NCBI GenBank assembly: GCA_016210825.1 | Contig: JACQTM010000342.1 | Coordinates: 1 to 10,703, forward strand | Reading direction: 5' to 3' | Origin: Hyphomicrobiales bacterium | GTDB taxonomy: Bacteria; Pseudomonadota; Alphaproteobacteria; Rhizobiales; Xanthobacteraceae | Length of the DNA stretch: 10,703 nucleotides | Shown here: positions 1 to 5,819 of the stretch, in pieces | Layout of the letters: every line of letters begins with the position of its first letter | Position numbering within the stretch: the stretch's first letter is position 1 | Translations under genes and position numbers: made by a program | The notes under the pieces: model-generated | What the model was told of the DNA's origin: nothing | Seen by the model: the letters and a program-made list of their open reading frames with translations, nothing else | The model's database searches: none

Positions 1-534
1 GGCGAGTTCTTGCTGACCACCGACGATAGGTAGATCGAGGCACCCCCACGGTCCGCCGGTGAGTGCGATCATTCCTTCCGTTTCGCCGTCGAGCCAGGCG
101 AACTTCAAATGCGGTGTCTCGTTTGAAGGCGTCTCGAGAAAGGCGCGTGAATTGAGTCGCATTAAGCTGCGATAGCCTTCTTCGCGCGCGGCCAGGAGGA
201 CAAGTCTTGGATGCGTTATCGCATGGCCATTCGCGCGCATATCGCGTTCATGATCGCTAAAATCAATCGAAAGACAGCAGCCGATGATCGGCTGAATACC
301 GGCGCTCGCCATTTTCTCAGAAAATTCGAGGGCACCAAACATGTTTCCGGTGTCGGTAAGCGCCAAAGCAGGCTGGTGGTCGTCTGTCGCAAGCTCTGCA
401 AGACGCGAAATCGTCAACGCGCCTTCGAGCAACGAATAGGACGAGTGCACGCGCAAGTGCACAAAACCGGTCTTGGAAAATTGCCGGGTGCCGTGATTCT
501 CGAGCATCCCGCGATGGTGCGGATCGAGACGCAT
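1..534 (-). CDS. dnaE: DNA polymerase III alpha subunit, N-terminal part (partial)
   Basis: This is the first 178 codons of the replicative polymerase catalytic subunit; the gene runs off the left edge. The visible part is the PHP domain. It opens with FVHLRVHSSYSLLEGA (about residues 24-39, His26 and His30 as PHP-type histidines), followed by ALTDTGNMFGALEF (about 58-71), PIIGC (about 82-86) and LVLLAAREEGYRSLMRLNS. The start is ATG at 534-532, the only start codon after an in-frame TGA at 596-598; Met10 (507-505) is an alternative. GGTGGA just upstream is a weak ribosome site. In the second motif the usual DH-type pair is DT, which suits a PHP domain with reduced or altered metal binding, as in many polymerases that rely on a separate proofreading subunit. 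It is the main replicase DnaE rather than DnaE2 by N-terminal resemblance, but the polymerase core is outside the window. The LexA-controlled small gene lies 217 bp upstream, and no terminator separates them. Confidence 0.95.
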   Translation of the reverse strand, partial: MRLDPHHRGMLENHGTRQFSKTGFVHLRVHSSYSLLEGALTISRLAELATDDHQPALALTDTGNMFGALEFSEKMASAGIQPIIGCCLSIDFSDHERDMRANGHAITHPRLVLLAAREEGYRSLMRLNSRAFLETPSNETPHLKFAWLDGETEGMIALTGGPWGCLDLPIVGGQQELA

Positions 535-751
535 TTGTCCACCGCGATCGGTGCCTGTGCCGGTGCTACCCCAGTTTTCCCCAGGGCCCCGCGGTCATGG
601 CCAGGTTGCGGCCGGTTGTCGCGCGTCTTTACGGTTTTGCTAGGCCCGATGACGTGGACAATCCGAACACCCGTAGGACTTCGAAACTGGTCAGGACGCG
701 CGGGGAGCGCTCGGGGAAGCGCAACTTCTCGTTTATGTGCGGTGGTGGCTG
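535..751. other. spacer between the SidA-like gene and dnaE
   Basis: A 217-bp GC-rich spacer. I see no convincing sigma-70 promoter, no intrinsic terminator and no plausible protein gene. A ten-codon ATG-to-TAG reading frame on the minus strand (start near 598) looks accidental. Lack of a terminator means transcripts from the upstream LexA-controlled promoter could read into dnaE. Confidence 0.5.
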
Positions 752-850
752 TTAAAGGGTAGCGATGACTTGCGCCCAGATGGCGATCATTCCGAGAAAC
801 AGAGCAATTGATGTCAGCGCGGCGGCTTCTTCGACGACGGCCCGAAACAT
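752..850 (-). CDS. SidA-like single-span membrane microprotein, 32 aa, LexA-controlled
   Basis: A 32-residue protein too short for usual gene callers. It starts with MFRAVVEEAAALTS, a short and mildly charged N-terminus, followed by a hydrophobic segment (about residues 11-32: ALTSIALFLGMIAIWAQVI...) that should span the inner membrane once. Support for translation is strong: AAGGAG (862-857) sits 6 nt before the ATG, and a near-consensus promoter with two perfect LexA boxes lies directly upstream. The Caulobacter SOS-induced division inhibitor SidA is a 29-residue inner-membrane protein that acts on the late divisome (FtsW/FtsN), is LexA-controlled and, as I recall, lies next to dnaE. Size, topology, regulation and location here all fit, so the inferred role is division arrest after DNA damage. 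Direct sequence identity with SidA was not checked, so a different small membrane SOS protein remains possible. Confidence 0.85.
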   Translation of the reverse strand: MFRAVVEEAAALTSIALFLGMIAIWAQVIATL

Positions 851-856
851 GCGAAT

Positions 857-862
857 CTCCTT
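857..862 (-). promoter_or_regulatory. ribosome binding site of the SidA-like gene
   Basis: AAGGAG 6 nt before the ATG at 850 fixes the start of the microprotein. The same bases are the 3' arm of a 6-bp inverted repeat (CTCCTT, 6-nt loop, AAGGAG on the minus strand, 874-857), so the site could be masked if transcription starts far enough upstream. Confidence 0.8.
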
Positions 863-864
863 AA

Positions 865-879
865 GAACAAGGAGTGAAC
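865..879. promoter_or_regulatory. LexA (SOS) box 2, overlapping -10 edge and start region
   Basis: Plus strand GAAC-AAGGAGT-GAAC; minus strand GTTC-ACTCCTT-GTTC. It is a perfect match to the alphaproteobacterial LexA direct repeat GTTC-N7-GTTC. It overlaps the downstream part of the -10 hexamer and the predicted transcription start. It lies 3 bp from box 1 and in opposite orientation. Its spacer overlaps one arm of the repeat around the ribosome binding site, so part of the match could have another cause. Confidence 0.65.
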
Positions 880-905
880 ATAGTTCCCTTTATGTTCCTA
901 GTCAA
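877..905 (-). promoter_or_regulatory. sigma-70 type promoter of the SidA-like gene
   Basis: -35 TTGACT (905-900), 17-bp spacer, -10 TATGTT (882-877). The -35 matches 5 of 6 consensus bases and the -10 matches 4 of 6, with ideal spacing. The start of transcription should be near 868-871, giving a leader of about 20 nt. A LexA box lies entirely within the spacer, so repression by blocking polymerase is expected. Confidence 0.75.
883..897. promoter_or_regulatory. LexA (SOS) box 1, inside the promoter spacer
   Basis: Plus strand GTTC-CCTTTAT-GTTC, a perfect alphaproteobacterial LexA site with an A/T-rich centre (minus strand GAACATAAAGGGAAC). It fills 15 of the 17 spacer bases between the -35 and -10 of the SidA-like promoter, the classic place for a LexA operator. 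Confidence 0.85.
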
Positions 906-945
906 GCGACATCGTCACTGAAATAAACTTAACCATATCAATCAC

Positions 946-1635
946 TTAATCAACTTCAATGATTGCCCCCTCACGAATGGTAACCCGACGGTCCATGCGC
1001 TGGGCAAGATCGAGATTATGGGTGGCAACAATCGCCGCAAGACCTGAGGCGCGAACGAGCTGGCGGAGGGTATCGAAGACCCGATCCGCGGTATGTGGGT
1101 CGAGATTACCGGTTGGTTCATCGGCCAACAGAATGCGCGGCGCGTTCGCCACCGCGCGCGCGATGGCGACACGCTGCTGCTCGCCGCCGGAAAGTTCCGC
1201 CGGCCGATGCGTCAAGCGGGCTTTCAGCCCCAGATATGTCAGCAGCTCGATCGAGCGGTTGCGTGCCTCGCCGCGAGTCAAGCCGCGGATCATCTGCGGC
1301 AACATCACGTTTTCGACTGCGGAGAATTCCGGCAGAAGGTGGTGTGACTGATAGACGAAACCAATATCGGTGCGGCGGATCTGCGTGCGTTCGGTGTCCG
1401 GCAGCGTCGAAGTGGCGACACCATCGATATAGACCTCGCCGCCATCGGGATGCTCGAGCAGTCCGGCAATATGCAGCAGCGTCGATTTTCCGGCGCCTGA
1501 TGGCGCAATCAGCGCTACCGATTGACCCATCCAGACCGCGAGATCGGCGCCCTTGAGAATATGCAGATCGGCATCGCCCTGATGATAACGTCGCTCAACC
1601 GAATGCAGGAAGATGACCGGGTTAGGCTCGCTCAT
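946..1635 (-). CDS. lolD: Lipoprotein-releasing system ATP-binding protein
   Basis: ABC ATPase that powers extraction of outer-membrane lipoproteins from the inner membrane and their hand-over to LolA. All nucleotide-binding motifs are present in 229 residues: Walker A APSGAGKST (44-52), Q-loop Gln96 in VYQSHHLLPEFSAVENV, signature LSGGEQQR (148-155), Walker B ILLADEPTGNLD (168-179) and H-loop His206. The QSHHLLPEF stretch is typical of LolD within the MacB/LolD group. Start: ATG at 1635 gives MSEPNPVIFL, 8 nt after the lolC stop. An in-frame GTG at 1647 overlaps the lolC stop (GTGA) and would add four residues; neither has a clear Shine-Dalgarno, so translation is probably coupled to lolC. 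The open frame continues further into lolC, but that extension does not look like LolD. Confidence 0.95.
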   Translation of the reverse strand: MSEPNPVIFLHSVERRYHQGDADLHILKGADLAVWMGQSVALIAPSGAGKSTLLHIAGLLEHPDGGEVYIDGVATSTLPDTERTQIRRTDIGFVYQSHHLLPEFSAVENVMLPQMIRGLTRGEARNRSIELLTYLGLKARLTHRPAELSGGEQQRVAIARAVANAPRILLADEPTGNLDPHTADRVFDTLRQLVRASGLAAIVATHNLDLAQRMDRRVTIREGAIIEVD

Positions 1636-1643
1636 CGTCCGGC

Positions 1644-2912
1644 TCACTCGTAGCGCAGCGCTTCGACCGGATCGAGGCGCGCTGCGCGCCACGACGGATA
1701 AAGCGTCGCCAAGAGCGACAGCGAAAGCGCCATCACAACAACGGCGACAGTCTCGCCTGTGTCCATGTCGGCGGGCAATCGCGACAAAAAGTAGAGTTCG
1801 GGCGAAAACAATTCCGTGCTGGTGAGCCAGGAAAGAAATTGGCGTATCGATTCGACATTAAGACAAACGATCGTGCCAACAACGAAACCAAGGATTGTAC
1901 CAACGACGCCAATCGAGGCTCCGGTGATGAGAAAGATGCGCATGACCGCGCCCTGTGTCGCCCCCATGGTGCGCAGCACGGCGATGTCCCGGCCTTTATC
2001 CTTCACGAGCATGATCAAGCCGGAAATAATGTTGAGCGCCGCAACGAGCACGATCAGGGTAAGGATCAAAAACATCACATTGCGCTCGACTTGCAAGGCA
2101 TTAAAGAAGGTTGCGTTGCGCTGACGCCAATCAACCATGAAGATTGGCCGCTGTGCCGCATCGGCGACAAGTTTACGAAAACCCGCCACCTTGTCTGGGT
2201 TGTTGGTGTAGACCTCGATCGCGGTGACATCGCCGGCGCGGTTGAAATAGGCTTGCGCCTCTGGCAGCGGCATGAAGACGATCGCGGAATCGTATTCCGA
2301 CATTCCGATTTCAAACACGGCAGCAACCTTGTAGGCCTTGATCCGTGGTGTCGTGCCCATCGGCGTCACCGCGCCACGCGGTGCGACGAGCGTGAGCGAG
2401 TCGCCGGCGCGCAAGGATAATTGATCGGCAAGCCTTTTTCCGATCGCAAGCCCCTGCCCCTCGTCGAAACCCTCGAGCGTGCCTTGCTTGACGTTATTGG
2501 CAATCGACGTGAGCTTGGTCAGATCCGCTGAGCGGATGCCGCGCACCAGAACACCGTAGGCATTGAACGGCGAAGATGCGAGCGCCTGACCCTCGACGAT
2601 CGGAGCGGCAAGCCGAATGCCGGTGACACCATTGACGCGCTCCGCCACCTGCTGCCAGTCGGTCAGCGGAGACTCCAGCGGCTGGATCAAAAGATGGCCG
2701 TTGAGGCCGAGGATCTTGTCAAGCAGCTCATTGCGGAAGCCGTTCATCACGGCCATGACGATAATCAAGGTGGCAACGCCAAGCATGATGCCGAGGAATG
2801 AGAATCCGGCAATGATCGAGATAAATCCTTCCTTGCGCCGCGCTCGCAAGTAGCGCAACGAAAGCATCCATTCGAATGAGGCAAACGGCCTCGTCCCGGT
2901 CGGCGCAGTCAT
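1644..2912 (-). CDS. lolC: Lipoprotein-releasing ABC transporter permease (LolC/LolE family)
   Basis: Inner-membrane permease partner of LolD. The 422-residue layout is that of the LolC/E/MacB fold: N-terminal cytoplasmic patch FEWMLSLRYLRARRKEGFISI, TM1 (about 31-56), a large periplasmic domain (about 57-275), then TM2 (about 279-304), TM3 (about 326-352) and TM4 (about 388-405) forming the FtsX-type domain, with the coupling motif KDKGRDIAVLRTMGA after TM2 and the family end DPVEALRYE. The ATG at 2912 is preferred because GGAGG lies 7 nt upstream; a TTG one codon earlier is possible. Only one permease gene is seen beside lolD, unlike E. coli with lolC and lolE, so the transporter probably uses two copies of this protein. 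That is common in alphaproteobacteria. Confidence 0.93.
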   Translation of the reverse strand: MTAPTGTRPFASFEWMLSLRYLRARRKEGFISIIAGFSFLGIMLGVATLIIVMAVMNGFRNELLDKILGLNGHLLIQPLESPLTDWQQVAERVNGVTGIRLAAPIVEGQALASSPFNAYGVLVRGIRSADLTKLTSIANNVKQGTLEGFDEGQGLAIGKRLADQLSLRAGDSLTLVAPRGAVTPMGTTPRIKAYKVAAVFEIGMSEYDSAIVFMPLPEAQAYFNRAGDVTAIEVYTNNPDKVAGFRKLVADAAQRPIFMVDWRQRNATFFNALQVERNVMFLILTLIVLVAALNIISGLIMLVKDKGRDIAVLRTMGATQGAVMRIFLITGASIGVVGTILGFVVGTIVCLNVESIRQFLSWLTSTELFSPELYFLSRLPADMDTGETVAVVVMALSLSLLATLYPSWRAARLDPVEALRYE

Positions 2913-2969
2913 CAACTCCCCTCCGGTACTCGGATTTCATCAGATTCCGGCAGAATGAGGCCAGACCTT

Positions 2970-2990
2970 ATCGCCCACACAACGGGCGAT
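2970..2990 (-). other. intergenic hairpin between proS and lolC
   Basis: Perfect 7-bp inverted repeat ATCGCCC / GGGCGAT with a 7-nt loop, 10 nt after the proS stop. No T-run follows on either strand, so it is not a standard intrinsic terminator. It may protect or define the 3' end of proS mRNA or set relative expression of lolCD. Confidence 0.45.
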
Positions 2991-3000
2991 GCACACAGGT

Positions 3001-4323
3001 TCATTGCATCAGGCGCGCCACCGCATCGGCCGGGGTCATAAGCTCGCGGCCCCCATCCATACGCCGCTTCACTTCGACTTTGCCTTCGGCGAGGCCCTTT
3101 GGACCGACCAGAACCTGCCACGGGATACCAATCAGGTCCGCGGTCGCAAATTTTGCACCTGGACGCGCATCAAGGTCGTCGTAGAGGACGTCGATCCCCT
3201 TCCCCGTGAGTTCGCGATAGAGCGTCTCGGCAGCCCTGTCGGTCGCACTATCCCCCTGCTTGAGATTGAGGATTATCGCTTTAAACGGCGCTACCGCTTC
3301 CGGCCACTTGATACCGGCGTCATCGTGGTGGGCCTCGATGATTGCCGCCACGAGGCGAGAAGGACCAATGCCGTAGGAGCCCATATGTACCGGCTTCTCG
3401 CCGCCGTCGGGCCCGGCGACGACGGCCTTCATCGGCTCGGAATACTTGGTGCCGAAATAAAAAATATGCCCGACCTCGATGCCGCGGGCGGACACCTGTT
3501 TTTCGGTGGACAGCGTGGCAAAGGTCGCCGCGTTGTGCTTTTCCGAGGTCGCCGCATAAAGCGATGTCCATTTGTTCACGATTGCCTGAAGTGCACTGAC
3601 ATCATCGAAATTTACGTCCGCGCCAGGGATCGGAAAATCCAGATAGTCACGGTGACAATAAACTTCGCTCTCGCCGGTCGATGCGAGAATAATGAATTCG
3701 TGCGATAGATTGCCGCCGATCGGCCCGGTGTCGGCGATCATCGGGATCGCCTTAAGCCCCATGCGCTCGAAGGTGCGAAGATAAGCAACGAACATTCGAT
3801 TATAGGCATGCGTCGCGCCGGCTTGATCGACATCAAAAGAATAGGCGTCCTTCATTAGGAATTCGCGCCCGCGCATGAGTCCGAAACGTGGTCGCACCTC
3901 GTCGCGGAACTTCCATTGAATGTGATAGAGATTGAGCGGAAGATCTTTGTACGAGCGCACATACGCGCGGAAGATTTCAGTGACCATTTCCTCGTTGGTG
4001 GGGCCAAAGAGCATCTCCCGCTCGTGGCGGTCCTTGATGCGCAGCATCTCCTTACCGTAGACATCATACCGCCCACTTTCCCGCCAAAGGTCCGCAGACT
4101 GGATGGTCGGCATAAGCATCTCGATGGCTCCGGAGCGATTTTGCTCCTCGCGCACGATGTCGCACACTTTCTCCAGAACCCGAAGGCCGAGCGGCAGAAA
4201 GGCATAGATGCCTGCGGCCTCCTGCCGCATCATCCCCGCGCGCAACATCAACCGGTGGGAAACAATTTCGGCTTCCTTCGGCGTCTCGCGCAAAATTGGT
4301 AAGAAGAACCGCGATAGACGCAT
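3001..4323 (-). CDS. proS: Prolyl-tRNA synthetase (short, alphaproteobacterial type)
   Basis: Charges tRNA-Pro with proline in the cytoplasm. It is a class II synthetase of 440 residues: N-terminus MRLSRFFLPILRETPKEAE, motif 1 region around GLRVLEKVCDIVREE, TNEE (109-112), motif 2 FRDEVRPRFGLMRGREF (139-155), motif 3 GSYGIGPSRLVAA (315-327), and a C-terminal anticodon-binding domain from about 345 (PFKAIILNL, DVLYDDLDARPGAKFATADLIGIPWQVLVG). E. coli ProRS has about 570 residues because of an editing insertion between motifs 2 and 3; here that region is short, so Ala-tRNA-Pro clearance would need a separate factor. The ATG at 4323 fits the family N-terminus; the open frame extends 46 codons further, but that part looks non-homologous. 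No strong Shine-Dalgarno or promoter is visible. Confidence 0.96.
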   Translation of the reverse strand: MRLSRFFLPILRETPKEAEIVSHRLMLRAGMMRQEAAGIYAFLPLGLRVLEKVCDIVREEQNRSGAIEMLMPTIQSADLWRESGRYDVYGKEMLRIKDRHEREMLFGPTNEEMVTEIFRAYVRSYKDLPLNLYHIQWKFRDEVRPRFGLMRGREFLMKDAYSFDVDQAGATHAYNRMFVAYLRTFERMGLKAIPMIADTGPIGGNLSHEFIILASTGESEVYCHRDYLDFPIPGADVNFDDVSALQAIVNKWTSLYAATSEKHNAATFATLSTEKQVSARGIEVGHIFYFGTKYSEPMKAVVAGPDGGEKPVHMGSYGIGPSRLVAAIIEAHHDDAGIKWPEAVAPFKAIILNLKQGDSATDRAAETLYRELTGKGIDVLYDDLDARPGAKFATADLIGIPWQVLVGPKGLAEGKVEVKRRMDGGRELMTPADAVARLMQ

Positions 4324-4402
4324 TGATCTCGCTCGGGAATCGGCGGTGACGAAAGACACCGAGTGAAACCGGATCGGCCGGTAAAAGACAAGCGCATCGA
4401 TG

Positions 4403-4431
4403 ATGACATCCAATAGGTAAGGCGCTATACG
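4403..4431 (+). promoter_or_regulatory. candidate promoter of a plus-strand small RNA
   Basis: ATGACA (4403-4408), 17-bp spacer, TATACG (4426-4431). The boxes match 5 of 6 and 4 of 6 sigma-70 consensus bases. A start near 4438 would give an RNA of about 144 nt ending at the strong terminator downstream. The match alone is modest; the pairing with the terminator raises its weight. Confidence 0.4.
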
Positions 4432-4437
4432 GTGCCT

Positions 4438-4581
4438 ACCGCCAGAGAGCGAGCCGCTCAACTCGAAAGCGGTTGCGGTCCAAGTCTTGGGAGGATTTCA
4501 AAGCGCCACGCCCACAGCGGGTTTGATAGGCGTACAGAGGCAAAGAATATCAGAGCAGGGCATCAGCCCTGCTCTTTTTTT
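4438..4581 (+). ncRNA. candidate plus-strand small RNA, family unknown
   Basis: No protein gene is seen here, yet the stretch ends in a textbook plus-strand terminator and has a promoter-like sequence at its head. It can fold into several stems: ACCGC (4438-4442) with GCGGT (4475-4479) enclosing AGCCGCT (4452-4458) with AGCGGTT (4468-4474, one G-U pair); CCAA/TTGG (4480-4490); ACGCC (4508-4512) with GGCGT (4529-4533); then the terminator stem. It shows no tRNA T-loop (GTTCRA), no SRP GGAAG loop and no clear 6S features, so I cannot assign a family. It lies divergent to proS, and any long leader of proS would be antisense to it. Confidence 0.5.
4552..4581 (+). terminator. intrinsic terminator, plus strand
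   Basis: Perfect 10-bp stem AGAGCAGGGC (4552-4561) / GCCCTGCTCT (4566-4575), loop ATCA, with seven T from 4575 to 4581. In the minus direction the stem is followed by GATATTC, not a T-run, so it acts mainly on plus-strand transcripts, although every protein gene nearby is on the minus strand. Confidence 0.85.
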
Positions 4582-4834
4582 AATTTACATAATTACCGCA
4601 AGATATTGAAAATGCTATTCAAAGGGCGCCGGACGGCGTCTGTCGGGGGGAGGGGGGTGAGCCGTCCGGCGCTGAAGCACGGCCGGCCTGAGCCAACCAC
4701 GCTATTTCCCAACAACCCGTTGTCGCTTTGCTGGTTCCATTCCCCATTCTTGTATTTTTGAATTCTTTGCGCCCCGGCGGCCTTTGAGCATTGAGCGTGC
4801 CAAGCAAATTCAAAATGGCCCATAGGGCAATCGT
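4582..4834. other. non-coding stretch downstream of the EamA gene
   Basis: Apart from the 12-bp inverted repeat (4626-4672) I see no supported gene here. Minus-strand frames of 64 and 96 codons cross it, but they lack a Shine-Dalgarno, have no recognisable domain, and run through the inverted repeat. The part at 4582-4620 is AT-rich. Confidence 0.5.
4626..4672. repeat. perfect 12-bp inverted repeat with G-rich loop
   Basis: GCGCCGGACGGC (4626-4637) and its exact complement GCCGTCCGGCGC (4661-4672) enclose 23 nt that include GGGGGGAGGGGGG (4645-4657) on the plus strand. It starts 160 bp after the EamA stop. As RNA on the minus strand it would be a very stable hairpin with a C-rich loop; the plus strand could hold a G-quadruplex. 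No T-run follows closely, so intrinsic termination is doubtful. Confidence 0.75.
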
Positions 4835-5728
4835 CTATTCTTTGACACTCATCCGGACAGTGCTGGCGGTCGACGCTAGCCAAATTCCAGCTGCAACAGC
4901 GATAAGGCCAACAATGAGATTAGTACCGATTGGCTCGTTCACCAAAACCGCGGCGAGCAGCGAGGCTGCCAAAGGATTAACGGTCATCGTATTTGCAACA
5001 CGTGTCGGGGTCGTTCGCTCGAGGGCAAACACCCAAAGGTAAAACGCCGCCGCACCGCCAAACACTCCAAGGTATAGAACCGCAAGCCACTGCGCGATGC
5101 CAAAATTTACCGCAACGGCAATGCCACCGGTTGACAAAGCGAAAGCAACAAGGACAGCGGCACCCGAGGCCATTCCAATGGTCACGTAAGCGAGCGCGCC
5201 CGAGCGTGCGATGAACGGCCGCGACCAGACATTGTAGAAAGCCATGCAGAGCGTTCCGGCAAGCATGATGAGATCGCCGCGGACCGCGCCGGTCGGCGCG
5301 TCGGCCAAGCCAGCGATCAGCGCCAATGCCACACCGCTCATCGCGATCAAGACGCCGAATGTCTTTCGCGCCGTCAAAGGTTCGACGCCTAGCAATGCCG
5401 CGACTGCCATCGTCTGCAACGGCAGTGTGGACAATGCGAGCGCCCCGCGCGCGGCTGTCGTGTAGGACAATGCGATATTGTAAACGATGAAGAACGCCGC
5501 GAAGAATGCAATGCCGAGTAAAACGATCGGCAACAGATCCCTCCCCCGCGGCCATTTCTTCGCCAGCAAAAGCGCGATCGGTAGCAGCAGGACTAACCCG
5601 ATGCCGAAGCGGAAAGCTGCGATGGTCACCGGGTCGATCGTGCTGACTGCGAACCTGGTCACCGCACCGGCCATGCCGCCAAAGGCGCTGGACAGGATCG
5701 CAGCCAGGATTCCCACACTCTCCCTCAC
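4835..5728 (-). CDS. DMT-superfamily permease with two EamA domains
   Basis: Inner-membrane protein of 297 residues with about ten hydrophobic spans in two similar halves, the usual EamA layout: first half about residues 5-140 (GILAAILSSAFGGMAGAVTRFA, DPVTIAAFRFGIGLVLLLPIAL), second half about 150-290 (GDLIMLAGTLCMAFYNVWSRPF, ERTTPTRVANTMTVNPLAASLLAAVLVNEPIG). Family members export or import amino acids, metabolites and other small molecules; the substrate cannot be told from sequence. The start is GTG at 5728 with GGAGG 4 nt upstream; a GTG at 5716 with GGGAG close upstream is an alternative. It sits as a single gene between DUF1467 and proS with intergenic space on both sides. A perfect LexA-type box about 50 bp upstream suggests SOS control. 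The gene may be an insertion into an otherwise conserved row of genes. Confidence 0.9.
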   Translation of the reverse strand: MRESVGILAAILSSAFGGMAGAVTRFAVSTIDPVTIAAFRFGIGLVLLLPIALLLAKKWPRGRDLLPIVLLGIAFFAAFFIVYNIALSYTTAARGALALSTLPLQTMAVAALLGVEPLTARKTFGVLIAMSGVALALIAGLADAPTGAVRGDLIMLAGTLCMAFYNVWSRPFIARSGALAYVTIGMASGAAVLVAFALSTGGIAVAVNFGIAQWLAVLYLGVFGGAAAFYLWVFALERTTPTRVANTMTVNPLAASLLAAVLVNEPIGTNLIVGLIAVAAGIWLASTASTVRMSVKE

Positions 5729-5778
5729 CGCTCCTCCGCAAGTTGCTGAACTGTCGGTCGAATCCGAGCCGTTGTAGC

Positions 5779-5793
5779 GTTCTTTATTTGTTC
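5779..5793. promoter_or_regulatory. LexA (SOS) box upstream of the EamA permease
   Basis: Plus strand GTTC-TTTATTT-GTTC, a perfect direct-repeat LexA site with an A/T-only centre. It lies in the 91-bp gap between DUF1467 and the EamA gene. On the minus strand TTGACT (5804-5799) lies 5 bp before it, as a possible -35; the -10 at 17-bp spacing (AACGCT, 5781-5776) is poor. Geometry resembles the SidA-like promoter, where TTGACT also immediately precedes the box. Confidence 0.6.
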
Positions 5794-5819
5794 TCCTTAG
5801 TCAACTGCGGCTTTTTTGT

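Noticed and set aside
211..762. Plus-strand open frame of 183 codons
   Set aside because: It is antisense to dnaE and runs across the SidA-like gene; the composition is Arg-rich with no domain, as expected for a shadow frame in GC-rich DNA.
1636..1692. Longer lolD start at 1692
   Set aside because: It would overlap the lolC 3' end by nearly 50 nt and adds 19 Arg/Ser-rich residues not typical of LolD; ATG at 1635 or GTG at 1647 is more likely.
2989..3708. Plus-strand open frame of 239 codons opposite proS
   Set aside because: It is exactly antisense to well-conserved proS codons, has no ribosome site and no recognisable family.
4324..4461. 46-codon N-terminal extension of proS
   Set aside because: The family N-terminus MRLSRFFLPILRE begins at the ATG at 4323; the extension does not resemble ProRS and crosses the candidate sRNA promoter.
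4441..4520. tRNA-Ser-like piece (ACTCGAA between CCGCT and AGCGG)
   Set aside because: The loop would be 9 nt instead of 7, and there is no acceptor stem, T-loop GTTCRA or CCA end, so it is not a tRNA gene.
4593..4883. Minus-strand open frames of 96 and 64 codons between EamA and proS
   Set aside because: They lack a Shine-Dalgarno, overlap the end of the permease gene or the inverted repeat, and resemble no family.
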